This document shows positions 46,390 through 58,492 of a stretch of DNA of 64,000 nucleotides, piece after piece. This DNA is from Otatea glauca (Eukaryota; Streptophyta; Magnoliopsida; Poales; Poaceae). The notes beneath the pieces were generated by a model. It made no database searches. It worked only from the letters and a program-made list of their open reading frames with translations, and was not told the DNA's origin. The position numbers and the translations under genes were made by a program. The stretch lies in NCBI GenBank assembly GCA_036346275.1, contig CM070713.1, positions 56,415,567-56,479,566 of the forward strand, written 5' to 3'. Every line of letters starts with the position of its first letter. The stretch's first letter is position 1.

Positions 46390-49300
46390 ATGTCAAGGGC
46401 CTGGGGAGGCCTCGGCGGCGCCGGCGCCTGGGCGCTGGACGCTGAGCTCGCCGAGGAGGAGGAGCGCGAGACCGCCGCCGCCTCCTTCCCGGCCCCCGAG
46501 CCCCCCGCCGCGGCCGCCAACTTCCCCAGCCTCCGCGAGGCTGCCGCGGCGGGAGGCGGGGCCAAGTCGAAGAAGAAGAAGGGGACCACCCTGCCGCTCT
46601 CCGAGTTCGCCGCGTACGGCCCCGGCGGGGCCCCGGGGCGGCGGGCCGCCGCGGCGGAGCCCAAGGGGCTCACGCCGCAGGAGATGATGATGCTGCCCAC
46701 CGGCCCGCGGGAGCGGTCTGCGGAGGAACTCGACCAGTCCCGCCTCGGCGGCGGGTTCCGCTCCTACGGCTCCGGGGAGCGCCGCGGCGGAGGCGGGTTC
46801 GACGACGACGGCCGCCGCGGGGATCTCGACATGCCCTCCCGCGCCGACGAGGATCGCAACTGGTCGCTCAATAAGAAGTCGTTCTCGCCGTCGCCCGCCG
46901 ACTCCGGACCCCGGAATCGGTACGGATCCCTCGGGGGCGGTGCGGCCGCTCCCGTCGGTCGCGCTGACGACGACGGCGACTGGTCGCGCGGGAAGAAGCC
47001 ACTGCCTTCCCGCTACCCGAGCCTCGGCTCTGGCGGTGGCTTCCGCGACTCACCTGCCTCGACCGACTCCGATCGCTGGCCCCGTGCCGCGCCGGACAAT
47101 GGGGATCGCGAGAGGCCACGTCTCGTGCTCGATCCGCCCAAGCGTGAATCTTCGACAACCCCTACGCCACCTGCTGAGGCTGGACGCAGCCGGCCGAGCC
47201 CATTTGGGGCTGCGAGGCCCCGGGAGGACGTGCTGGCCGAGAAAGGGCTGGACTGGAGGAAGATGGAGACTGAGATTGATGAGAAGAAGACTAGCCGTCC
47301 TACCAGCTCACAGTCGAGCAGGCCAGGCAGCGCCCACTCTTCACGCCCGGGGAGCCCTAGATCACAAGTATCGGCTGTGGGTAGTGAAGGGGCACCGAGG
47401 GCACGACCAAAGGTGAATCCTTTTGGGAATGCAAAGCCAAGGGAGGTGGTTCTACAAGAGAAAGGGAAGGACTGGAGGAAGATTGACCTCGAGCTGGAGC
47501 ATCGCCGTATTGATAGGTATGTCATATATGGAACTGCCTCTTGATATCAAAATTTTTGTTGCAAAGTATGCACCCTTAGCATTTGCCTGTGAATCCAATA
47601 CCAACTATGCCAACTAAGGTTAATAAAGCCGTGACCATTCACAGATATGGAATTCTGTTTAGCTGAGACCTTTGCTAGTTGTGTCTAAATAATTGTTGTG
47701 CTTTGGACAGTTGTTTATGTTCTTCTTTCATCAAAATCATCTGCAATGTGCATAAAAGACGTGGAAGTCGGAAGTTCTAACTTTGTTGCTTAGACCTGGT
47801 TATTCCTGGTGTATGAAGTAATGGCATGACATGGATATTAGCAAGTTACTTGAATAGATTGTTAGAAGTACATAATGAGTAATAACATTCACATCCACAA
47901 TATTGCCATGGTTATAAATAATTTTGCTTGCATGTTTTGAATGTAGTGACACTGACACTTGTTACATTACTAATTCGAAATCATTTTTGGTTGGGACCTG
48001 AGCATTGGTTTTTTTTCACTAAAAATGTAAGGATAATTTTTCACTAAAAAAGTAAGGATAATTTTTCACTAAAAAAGTAAGGATAAAGGATGTGATCAAT
48101 AGCAAAAGGCTAGTGAAATTCCAGACATATTTTACAATGTTAGTACAATATTGGCAGAGATTATTAAAGCTAGAGAAAAAAACGGGGCTCAGGGATATGT
48201 TTAGCAATGTTTCTCATACAATGTTTGTCTGGGATTTCACTGCTAAAATGTTTAGCAGTGCTTTTTATAGCGTTAATGTGTAATTCTGCTATGGATGGCA
48301 AGGTGATGTTGATTGAATCACCTCGTTGGTTGCCCACTTACCCTATATCTTTGAACGGTTATCATGTACCGGAAGCCTAATAGTACCCTGTCCGAGTCAT
48401 GGGTTTCCTATTGTCTATCAACCCACCATATTTAAAGAAATCTTGCTACCTGTAGGAACAATTGAACAGTTTTGAACGACATCGATGTGCATCACCTGCT
48501 GTGCCTTTGCTCCTAACATTATTTCATCTTGTAGGATGGCATCACTCCTGCGCATGTGTGTAAATACTATGAACAACTAGCAAGGTCATTAATTATACTG
48601 GTTGCACCAGTTGTTTTTAGAAATTTTCACCATGATATCTGATAATATCTGATCATCATTGTCAGAAAACACTTTGTTAGTTCATACGCTTTTCTGATTT
48701 TTTAGCCAATGACAAGATTTTGGTTACTTTGTGATGCTGTAGTACTGACTACTCGATCTACTCCAAAGCTACTATTAGTCATGCACTTGTCTGGGATTGA
48801 CACTGTTCATATCTTATGGAAAACACACTGCTCCTTCTCTGTCACTATCCTGACCTTCATATTAAGATGTAGAGGGCCTTAGGTGAATTTGGACCCCCTT
48901 CAGAAAGAACTGTGCAGTACCTAATCTAGAGAGATTTACTGAAGTTAACATCAACTTCTCTTTAATTTAGATACCTTAGAGGTCTATAATCCATTACCCT
49001 CTGCCTTCAATAATCTACTAATAATCGGTAGTAAAGTCTGTTGCTTTTGTGTTTAGGACTAATGAGTGAATATTTGGCACAGCCAGTCGCAAGGGTGAAT
49101 CAACTCAACACTTGGCTAGGTGGTTCGAAAAAATGAACCTTCTCAACTCAAATTTAGGCCAGCCAATCCTTTAGAAGCTCAACCCGGTGAACTACCTATC
49201 ATTTACTGTTTTGAACATTTTAGGTGACAATAAATAGATGCAATTGTCGTTGGTGATCCGTTTAATCTATTCCTCAACCAAACAAGTCCATTCAAGATGC

Positions 49301-49579
49301 TTTGCTGAAGTAAATGGGCTTTGCTACTTAATCCTATTAAAATACATATACATTCAGATGGGCCTTCCTGCTGAAGTTCATTCCTGTAGTTTATCAGTGA
49401 TATTTTCCAGTTGCGGAGCAATAACTTCATACCTGCGGGATCTAACTGTTATAATATCTGTGAGGGTCACACACTCAGACATATACATATACATGTACAT
49501 GTACATATTTGTATTTTTCAAGGCTTTGTCATAATATCTCGTATATGTAGGGTCTATCCCTATAATGTATGTGAGGGTC

Positions 49580-49650
<71 letters not shown>

Positions 49651-50612
49651 ATATTTGTATTTTCCAAGGCTTTGGCATAATATCTGGTATATGTAGGGTC
49701 TATCCCTATAATGTATGTGCCCTGTTTGTTTCCCTTTTGATTTGAACACAAGTACATGGACTTGAATATTTCAGGCCAGAGACAAATGAAGAGAGGGTGT
49801 TGAAAGAACAGATTGACCTGCTTAAGGTGGAACTAAAAGAAACTGAAGCAAAGATAAATGAGGAGGATGCAAAAAGTTTGTCTGAGAAGATATCTCAAAT
49901 GAAAAGGGATCTAGAGCTTCTTATGATCGAGTTGGATGACAAGATTCGATTTGGGCAAAGGCCTGGTTCTGGAGCTGGCAGGGTTACTGCACCGCCACCA
50001 ACTAATTCAGCAGAGGTATCTCAAATTGCAGTCTCCATGGAAAGACCACGTTCCCGTAGCGGCACAGATCATTATCCGAAGCAAATGGAAGAAAGATGGG
50101 GATTTCAGGGGAGCAGAGATAGAGACTCTTTTGGTGGCAACAGAAGTTCAGACAGGTTTGTTCATACCTCTGTGCTATGCTTGATGTTATTATGGATTTG
50201 GTCCAGCCGTCCAAATAGGATTACAACCATACACACTTGAACCTTTGTTGGTTTGTGATTAACATTGATGACAGTAACCTTGGTATGCACTTTTCTAAGA
50301 CAGTATGTGTCTAGTCCATGCTGGTAAGCATAATTGTTTTTATGTCCTGTATTATATACTGTTAGGATTCTGAATGGTTCCTCTGAGGTTACTGCTCATT
50401 TCCTTCATTAGTTCTATTGTATAGACCCCTTAATAACCGTACATTCATTTTGCATCAGTTAATGGAAACCATAATCTCATTTATCTTGTTTTTTCTGGAA
50501 CTGTATTGTTAGAAATCTTTCTATCAACTTTGGTCATTTAATTTTTAGTTGTTGCACATGTTAACTTTTCATTCACCTGCTTTTCAGGTCGTCTTCAGGG
50601 CAGAGATGGTGA
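46390..50612 (+). CDS. EIF4B: Eukaryotic translation initiation factor 4B (plant type), 3 exons
   Basis: Exons 46390-47516, 49775-50155 and 50588-50612 have GT...AG introns of 2258 and 432 bp and join in phase 2 both times, giving 510 residues ending SSSGQRW. eIF4B stimulates the eIF4A/eIF4F helicase and binds RNA and poly(A)-binding protein in the cytosol. The start MSRAWGGLGGAGAWALDAE, a Lys-rich KSKKKKG (59-65) and the LPLSEFAAYGPGG motif are those of plant eIF4B. Two internal duplications are visible: RADEDRNWSLNKK (151-163) with RADDDGDWSRGKK (191-203), and PREDVLAEKGLDWRK (277-291) with PREVVLQEKGKDWRK (350-364). Exon 2 encodes a coiled coil rich in Glu and Lys. Length is close to the usual 520-530. 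Rice locus recalled as LOC_Os02g38220 (unchecked). Confidence 0.93.
48012..48086. repeat. Three tandem 25-bp repeats in eIF4B intron 1
   Basis: The unit TTTTTCACTAAAAAAGTAAGG plus ATAA occurs three times in a row. Confidence 0.9.
49440..49720. repeat. Local triplication with (ACATAT)n microsatellite in eIF4B intron 1
   Basis: The blocks GTGAGGGTCACA and CAAGGCTTTG(T/G)CATAATATC and GGTCTATCCCTATAATGTATG recur, so a unit of about 100-150 bp is repeated two to three times. Between copies, 49582-49650 is about 11.5 perfect units of the hexamer ATATAC, and a shorter version lies at 49481-49505. It ends 50 bases before the splice acceptor at 49774. Confidence 0.9.
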
Positions 50613-52445
50613 AGCGGTTTTGGGCACTTCTCTTCTCGAACGGATTTTTTTTTAATGTTTTTAAACAGCGAACAAATAAACTGTTATGTTGCTGCTGCTT
50701 GACTCCCATTTTGTTTGCCTTGGAAGAGTGGAGAGGATGATGGACAAATAAGGGTCCAAGCTATTTATTACCACCTCTACGGGGATGCCTCTGCTTCTTT
50801 TTTTCATTTTCTTTTTTCCCCTCTTCCATGTCAAAACAAGTGTTACAACCCTTTGATAAACAAACTATTGTTCTTGCTTCATGCATGATTATGTTTCAGC
50901 ATTCCCATTCTGGCATGGATGTCTTGTGCCTTATTTTATTTGGTTGCGATGAGTTTTGTGTTCTATTGATGTGTGTATATACGCATGTCTTCACTGATTT
51001 TTTCATTGTGTGCGCACGCCCTATATATGCACGTTATTTTTGAGAGCCAGAGGCTTGTTGGTTTGAGGGGGCTCTTGCAGCAGAAGAGATCTGTCGCTGT
51101 GCTGTCTAGAATAATCCATTGCTTAGTATGGTTCCTTGTGTTGCTTGACGGATAATGATCATTTATAGAAATAATGGAAGAGAGGTACTCCATTTAACTC
51201 ATGTGCATCTGTTCATATAAAAGGATCACTGATTGGCTACTAGTTAAATTGTGTTTACATGTGAAACAAGGAGGCGCAGTTCCTTCCATCTAGGAAACAT
51301 CTTGACAGGGAAGCCTAAGCTGATTTGACCATGTGAAAGCAACTGAGCCGTGTTCAAGGTATAACTTCGTCACGGCACGAATTTGGAGGATATGTTAGCA
51401 TATATAGCCATCTTAATCCACCAGCATCGAATTTTTTTCTGCCGCGTTGACATTGTTAATTTTCCCTTCAAACAGCATAAAGCTGAATAATTTAGTGGGT
51501 GATTAGCTCATCGCTGTCCCTACTAAACTGCCAAAAAAACAATGCCATACAGTCCTCTTGGCCTTTCATTATGCTTGAAGGAGTATCAGAATCAGATGCA
51601 CACACACTACGGTTTACACAGTTGACTATGAGGGGCAATAGGTGGCGATGAGCTAGCCATCCCTGTACGTATGCCCGGTGTAAACTCGATCTTAATAATT
51701 GTCCTAATAATCAGAATCTCTCTGTCAAGAGTGCATTTGATCTTATCGCCGCTCATACTTATCTGCAAATGGTGCTATGACAGGCTCTATTTCTATTTTC
51801 TAGGGAGCATGTCGACGGATCATGCACCCACAGCTGCTACTGCGACTGCATGTTAAACAATTGCACACTATTTCATCCGTCCATTTGCCAGATAAATGGC
51901 TTAGATTCATTGCTATAGAGCCTTGCAACAGTACAAATCTACAGTGATCACTATTGCTACAGCGCTTCTGCGAACCTAAGCCCTTGATGCATGTAGTGCA
52001 ACCGCCTAAGTTGAAGCCATACAATCGACTTACGCATCGTCTCTCGGAAAAGTGCTTGACGTGCTTGGCTTCGTTTTGGGGTCTAAAGAAAACAAAATAA
52101 GCACGTGTGCAGGCATCTCTTGTTCTTGCTCGCACTTGCTGCTCACCTGAACAAGTGCACAGTGCACACGATAGACACACCCATTAATTCTGACAAGACA
52201 AACTTGTCGCAACCGAATTATTTTCATGTTTCCATGCACACAACAGAAAAGAAAAACATACACCACAATAGCTGCACCCATGTATACCCGTCCATGCATG
52301 GACGCAACCACGTACGCCTACAATTTTGCGTAGTAGCTAGTACCAGTACGGCAGTACGTACTACTGCCACTGTTACATAGAGCAAGAGATCACCAGAACA
52401 ACCCAGGCACGGACGAACACCTGTCGCGCGCGTACGGTGCGGCCT
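50613..52445. other. Convergent intergenic region, eIF4B and NAR2.1 3' ends
   Basis: It holds the 3' UTRs of the two genes, which face each other. No gene, RNA or repeat beyond short AT-rich runs is recognised. Confidence 0.55.
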
Positions 52446-53851
52446 CTACTTGTTCTTCTTGCGGTTCTCGACGACGAAGAAGAAGGCGAGCGCGACGACG
52501 GAGAACGCAGAGAACACGCCGGCGGCGACCTTGAGGGACGCGTGGATGCCGGTGATCCCCACCACGTCGAAGGCGGCGGCCTGTGCGGTCTGGCCGTAGG
52601 CCACCTGCGTGCCCGACGCATCCAGCGCGTAGACGCGCACGTAGTAGAACCCCGTTGGGATGTCGCGGACGACGCGGTACTCGAACCTGCCGGCGCCAGC
52701 ACCGGCGGCGTACGGCTGCTGGGTGACCTTGAACTGGCACGCCTTGTCCTTGCTCAGGTCGTCGTTGGACTTGCGCCACCCGCGGTCCTTCTGGCTCACC
52801 GGCGCGTAGCAGAGGCTGACCTTGACGGACTTGTAGCCGGCGTCGGCGCCGGCCGGCTCCGTCGCGTTCAGGGACCACGTCACCGTGATCGTGTCCTCGC
52901 CGACGTGCACAACTGGCCATGGAATTTGCTTAATTAGCACTCCAATATTACGAGTAGAATTAGTACGTAATGCATATACTCATAACTTACCTAAGCAAAC
53001 TAACGCACAAATCCTACTCAATTTGATAATCCGGCGGACAAATGTAATCAATGATACCTAACGCGCACTTAAACATCACATAGATGCATACTCGAAACAA
53101 ATATTACAGTATGTTGAAACGGAAGTTTAACTTTGAGCATGCCGATTAGGAAGAAAACAAAAACCCATATAAAATCAAATTAGCTCGTTCAAAAGTGGCT
53201 CTACTCTTCTCCAAAAGCCTTGCACTCATTGGCCGCCCTGGCTAGGATACATGTCTCCCTCTTCCCGTCCGTTCCTTTCGGATGTATCGATCGCAAGCGA
53301 CAAAATTAAGAACATACGGAGTTGCACCAATTCATGTCCCGTAGCCGTCAAATTAATTAGCTGCCTAAGCAAGAAAGGGAAGAAGGTGCTGGAATACATT
53401 CTCTAATGTCATTGATTTGTGTTCTCCATCAAACTTCAGCCAGAAATGACTAAATAAACAAGAGTCATGCATGATATATTCGCTTCTTCACGGTACAATT
53501 AATACAGGTCTTTGTACGCATCGTGGTCCGTACAAAAAGAAGCAAATAACATTACCAACCTTGCACACATTGGATGCAATCACGAGAAATGGCAGAACAT
53601 ATATATGCAGGTCGGTGCAGGATTGTAGTCGAACGTTCTTAAGTTAACACGTCAAGAAGTAGAGTACGTAATAGCTAGTGGAGGCGCCAAGCAGATGCTT
53701 AATTACCTTGGCCGGGCTTGGGGGACGCGGTGACGTCGAGGGCTTTGGGCAGCGCGGAGAGGTGCACCGCCGCGGCCGGCCTCGGCAAGCAACCGGCGAC
53801 GAGAAGAACCGCCGCCAGCAACGAGAGGGCTGCGACCTCTAGCCTCGCCAT
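52446..53851 (-). CDS. NAR2.1: High-affinity nitrate transport accessory protein NAR2.1 (NRT3), 2 exons
   Basis: Exons 53851-53707 and 52912-52446 flank one GT...AG intron (53706-52913, 794 bp) and join in phase 1 to give 203 residues. NAR2/NRT3 proteins partner NRT2 nitrate transporters at the plasma membrane of root cells and are needed for high-affinity nitrate uptake. A signal peptide covers residues 1-28 (hydrophobic LSLLAAVLLVAG, then Pro/Ala). The extracellular part contains VHLSALPKALDVTASPKPGQ (29-48) and the conserved RGWRKSNDDLSKDKAC (92-107); the Arabidopsis Asp105 known to matter (from memory) falls in this segment. A single membrane helix at about 176-197 ends in a basic tail ENRKKNK. 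A TATA box sits upstream. I recall the rice locus as Os02g0595900 (unchecked). Confidence 0.95.
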
Positions 53852-54000
53852 TATCAGTCTCCTCCTCGTCCTCCTCTTCTGATGGCTTAACTTAATTGGA
53901 GTGGCTTGCTAGATTCTTTGACGTCGTGCGAGCGCTCCTCGGAAACGGAGGCGATCGAAGACGCTGAGCTTGGGAGGATGGGAGCAGTATCGATGGGATG

Positions 54001-54009
54001 ATATATAGG
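54001..54009 (-). promoter_or_regulatory. TATA box of NAR2.1
   Basis: On the minus strand CCTATATAT lies about 150 bases upstream of the ATG at 53851, suggesting a 5' leader of around 120 bases. Confidence 0.65.
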
Positions 54010-54620
54010 CGCGATCGACGGGCCGGGGGTGCTGAGTTGACCGCGCGAGGAGAGGAGCTGCTGCTTCGTGGGGTCGAGGAGCTAGGTAGCTAGCACTCTA
54101 AAGTAATTATAGAAATTATCACGGTAGTATTCAGTGGGTAGCAAAAATTAGATCTGGTTGTTTATTTATTAAATGTATTTCTACTACTCTATAAATAAAT
54201 TCTAAGTAATCTGATTCATGGGATAAAAAAGAATGACGTTTCATATTAAATTTAACGTATCATAAGAATTGAAAGCCCCTCTAATTAAGTACTTAGTGAT
54301 TGATTAGGGTAAGCTAGCTAGCCAGGCGATCCAGAGTCAGATCTTGACGAGGGCTCAGTTTTTAATTTGGCCCCTGATTTGCTTTACAGGAGCCACGAAG
54401 GGCCCGGCCACCGGTGAGAAGCGGCAACCGTAAACCAGCAACCGGAATGGCTCCCTATACGTGCGAACCGGTTTTGTTGACTATACCTGTCAGCTGGGGT
54501 TACAAATTGTTCACCAATGTATCTTTTATCTTCTTCTTTTCTAGCCTTTTTTTTTTTGGCGTACTATTCCTCTTCCCTGTGACTCGTGATCCATCCAAAC
54601 CAATTAACCCGACTAGCTGA
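54010..54620. other. NAR2.1 upstream region
   Basis: Likely promoter sequence with no clear gene. I did not identify a nitrate-response element with confidence. Confidence 0.4.
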
Positions 54621-54639
54621 GCATGCACGAAAAAACATC

Positions 54640-54848
54640 CCTACATGTTTTAGCGTAAAGACCACTAATATAATTAAAACTGGCTATGTAAAAGTTATAT
54701 AGTTAAGTTTGTCGTTAAAAATACTTTCATAATATTATAATTTTTAAAGTATATTTGAATATAGTATTATAAAAATTAACTGTTAAAGTTACTTCTCGGA
54801 TACCGTAAAAATTTAAAAAAACATCCAGTAAGAAAACCGGAGGGAGTA
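54640..54848. mobile_element. Stowaway-like MITE remnant
   Basis: AT-rich palindromic-looking DNA ends AAACCGGAGGGAGTA, the GGAGGGAGTA terminus of Stowaway/mariner-type MITEs. The opposite CTCCCTCC end is not clear, so this is a one-ended call. Confidence 0.5.
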
Positions 54849-55113
54849 ATATATACAATTCAGAAAGTTTCAGTACTGTTGCAACAGTTCCATACTTCCA
54901 TATATAACATTCATTTGAGATCTAGTTGATACACCCTCATTTTTCCAAGAAAGCTATGCCAAATCTGTCCATGGTCCATCCGATGTTCCAAACATTGCCG
55001 GTCTGCGTGGAGCCGTCACCTCCTGCTTACAATGGCGGCTGTCTGTGAGGGTGCATACGCTGTCAGCCTGTCAGCCTGCATGCACGGTGCAGACTCCCAA
55101 GAGAGATGACATG

Positions 55114-55177
55114 ATGCAACCATCGATCGAACACGACGAAATGTAATGCAACCATCGATCGAACACGACGAAATGTA
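55114..55177. repeat. Perfect 32-bp tandem duplication
   Basis: ATGCAACCATCGATCGAACA plus CGACGAAATGTA occurs twice head to tail (55114-55145, 55146-55177). Confidence 0.95.
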
Positions 55178-55952
55178 ACATGCCCGGTTCTTATCTGCTG
55201 GGCTAGCTCCATGTCTTGTTGCGAGTATTCAGTTCTTGCTGCTCTTATCCGAACATGTATATATCGACATCAGTGGCTCAACACAGCAATCAAAGAGTGC
55301 AACTTTGCAGCCATTAGTCTCACCATTACGACGCAAATTCCCAGCCATTTTCGGGTTGTTCTAATTCATTTCAGTGCATCAGATCCCTGTTGGCTGGTGA
55401 CTTGATAGCAACAGCATGCATGCCGGCAATGACACGTACGGTAAAACCGTCAGCTGCAATTGAAAGTTAAAAGGGGATATCTTGTGGGTCATGTGGCCCT
55501 TAGCAATGGGTAAGGGTTACAAGGTGCATTATTTGTTTGACTTGCCTCCATCAGAGTAAAAATAACAGAGAAGGCATACAGCTTATCGGTACCAACTTGT
55601 AGATGTCATGAGAGTGATAGGAGGAGCAACAGCAGGAGGTGCGGATGAATGACCAACAACTGGGCAGATCAGGATTATATAAAGTAAACAGAGAGGAACA
55701 GAATTATTGAGGGGATGATACGTTTTTTAGGCCTTGTTTGGACTTTGGAGCACATTGCAAGCTGCTGGGCTTAACTGGAATTTTTCTTTAATAAGATGTT
55801 GTTGTTCTGGTCAATAATGATGTGAGTTGGTTGTACAAACCCTCCTGGCTCTCTTCTGGTTCTCTTCGGTGTATTGTTGTTCTCCTTGGCTTTTGCTTCT
55901 TTTTCTCTCTCTCAGGTATATGGTCAAAATTTTAGGTGGTCCAAAAATATTA

Positions 55953-56206
55953 CTCTCTCACGTCGCGAATAAATGTTGTTTTGAACATATGTGTAGACAA
56001 ATTTTCAAAACTTTGATTATCAGTATCTTTTTAAATATTTAAATTAGACATAAAAATCATATTTAGATTTTTCTTGAAAATTACTTTCTTAGTATTATAA
56101 TTTTATTGGGTTTTATGAATATATTATAATACAAATTAGTGATCAAAATTGTGTTTTAGAGATCGTGTTGATATCTAAAACAACATGTATCGGTGATCGG
56201 AGGGAG
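55953..56206. mobile_element. Stowaway-type MITE (254 bp)
   Basis: It starts CTCTCTCACGTC after TA (55951-55952) and ends GATCGGAGGGAG before TA (56207-56208). Inner arms are complementary: AAATGTTGTTTTGAACAT near the start, ATCTAAAACAACATGTAT near the end. TA duplication and CTCCCTCC-type ends are those of Stowaway elements. Confidence 0.75.
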
Positions 56207-56489
56207 TATTTCCAAGATAAAACAAGTTTTTAGGGGTTAATTAGTTAATTCACAACAGGCTGATGATTAGGCATTTACTCAGCTGGAAACCTCTTGTGCA
56301 ATAAAAGTACGTGAAAGTTGTTTTTTATCGACCGACCGAGTAGCAGACAACGTAACCGACCACTGGAGCAGCGGCATGATCAGTAGCTAGCCTCGTGCCG
56401 TCATGAGCAACTGAGGCACTCTAATTACTAGGCACGGCCCCTAGTTAGTCACCAGCGAGATTATATGCACAAAGTAATTAGGGTCTATC

Positions 56490-56752
56490 AGGGAGTTATA
56501 GCTTTTTTAAAAAAATTGATTTTAGCTTTTTTGGTTGAAAAGTGGCTGTAGCTTTTTATAAAAGACTGTTTGATAAATAGCTAATTTTCCTCAACAATAA
56601 ACTGTAAAAACAGATCTAGCTTCCTGTTTTTGAGTTTTGCTAGTTATATATAACTTTTAACTTATGCCAAAATCACTTAAAAACTGAGTTGTTTAGAGGC
56701 TTACGGACTTTTCAAAAGTTAAAGCTAACTTAAAACCTCCAAACAAATCCAT
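56490..56752. mobile_element. Old MITE related to the one at 58519-58749
   Basis: It shares AAAGCTATAGCT-type, GCTAGTTATATATAACTTTTAACTTA-like and CTGAGTTGTTTAGAGG-like blocks, partly in reverse order, with the element at 58519-58749. The ends are decayed. Confidence 0.45.
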
Positions 56753-57230
56753 GGTTTCTACCGCTGCTAGCTATGTCCAATCGAGCAAATCTGTGGCTGA
56801 GAGGTTGGGCAATGGTGAGGATACCTCTCACAGAGCATTGCAGCAAAATGCCAGCTCCTAGCTAGGTTTATCCGGTTATACTAGAGCGTATATGATGTAC
56901 TCCTAAAATTATTGAAATAATCACTTTTCCAGCCTTGATAAATTTTTTAAAAATCTAGTCTCTTTCCCAATACAATTGTAAAAATAATCCCATCCCCGAC
57001 CGTATCTGAGTTACGAGAGCGCAACAGGTGAGATGTGTCACCGTTGGTCCTTTTGTGATCGATGATAAGATTATTTTTTAATTACTTTCAAAAAAGACTA
57101 AATTTATAAAAAAAATTACCAAGCAGCTAAAAAAGTGACAACTGACAACATCGATCACATCCCCTCAACCGGACCATGCATGCTCCTTTTGGATTATTAA
57201 CGAGTTGTTGTCGCCAACAACAGACCGAAC

Positions 57231-57738
57231 TAGGGATGGCAATGGGGCTTCGATCCCCGTTTCCCCGCGGGGAATTCCCCTATTAGAGGACGGGGACGGG
57301 GGGAAATCTCTCCCTGCGGGGGGTTTATCGGGGAAAATATTGCCCCGTCGAGATCGCGAGACGCCCACCGTTCCCGTCGATCCCGATCCTGTCCCGTGTT
57401 ATCACTAATAGGTGGAAGTAAATGATCATTCTCAAAAGAAAAAATATATATGTGAAGTTATTATTAATAAATATCCTAAATATGAATTACTTTAGTGATT
57501 CACACACACTTCAACCACACATGCACCATTACTCTAGTAATTCATTCATGTAGCATATGATATTTTATATAGCATTTTCGGGGATTAGTCCCCGTCGGGA
57601 CCCCGCAAACCCATCGGGGATCGGGGACGGGGGAGAATTAAGCCCCGTGTACGAGGACGGGGGCGGGAAAATTTTGCTTATCGGGGATCAGGGATGGGAG
57701 GGCACTCCCCGCAGGGATTTTCCCCGTTGCCATCCCTA
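57231..57738. mobile_element. Non-autonomous hAT element (508 bp), perfect 8-bp TSD
   Basis: Terminal inverted repeats TAGGGATGGCAATGGGG and CCCCGTTGCCATCCCTA bound the element. GACCGAAC occurs on both sides (57223-57230 and 57739-57746), the 8-bp duplication expected of hAT elements. The terminal 150 or so bases at each end are rich in CGGGGA motifs, the middle is AT-rich. There is no transposase, so it must be mobilised in trans. Confidence 0.92.
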
Positions 57739-57746
57739 GACCGAAC

Positions 57747-58490
57747 CGCAGCGATACAACCGCCGCCGTGAGCTCTTAGCCACGCGCGTGGCGCGGCGGA
57801 ACCCACTCGCCCAGCATAGCGGGTCCGTCCACAGGTTATAGTTTTGGCACAGGACACGGGCCCCTCGTTTTTTTCCTTCTTCACCTTTTGACTTTTTTTT
57901 TAACTTTGTCTCTCATCTAAACAAAATTGTAATCTAGTTATCTTCTCGACCATGAAATGATCAAGAGACGATACGTGTTAACTGCTCAGTGTGAAACCAT
58001 AATAAGTTCTGTTATTGTTGTAAATAAACGTATCTTTTCGTAGTATCACATTTACCTGTAGCTTTACTAGACATGTCTTGTATATTCCATTTGGGTAACT
58101 CTCTCAACAATTAAGAGATATATTCGAAGAATACGGAGACTAATTTAAGTGATCAGCCTCCCAATATGGGAGACGCCCTAGTTTCTGGTTAGACCGGCTT
58201 GATGGCTTTATATGAATTAGTGTTTTTTTTATCCCTTTTGATCCTATTCTAATCCAATATGGAGACAAAGTATGTTGGCCGTTCCCTTCATGACTTGTTT
58301 AAGAATAACCAATGCCGAGAGTTTTGTTACCTGTATGGATCGAATTGGAACAGGACAGGATTTTCCAATCCCTAGCCTCATCCAAGTAGCAATTTAGGCT
58401 ACGCCAGGAAATCAATCCTGCTGAGATGCACCACGTGAAACTTCAAGGGTCGAAATCCTAGCTATTTCATGTGCTCCGAAACAAGTCCTT
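57747..58490. other. Intergenic DNA
   Basis: Flanking sequence between MITEs. No gene or repeat recognised. Confidence 0.5.
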
Positions 58491-58492
58491 AG

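Noticed and set aside
46148..47525. Pro/Arg/Ser-rich alternative-frame ORFs over eIF4B exon 1
   Set aside because: These are frame shadows of the eIF4B coding sequence in GC-rich DNA.
49378..49749. Minus-strand ORF with a long Tyr-Val repeat
   Set aside because: It is the translation of the ATATAC microsatellite inside eIF4B intron 1; no conserved protein context.
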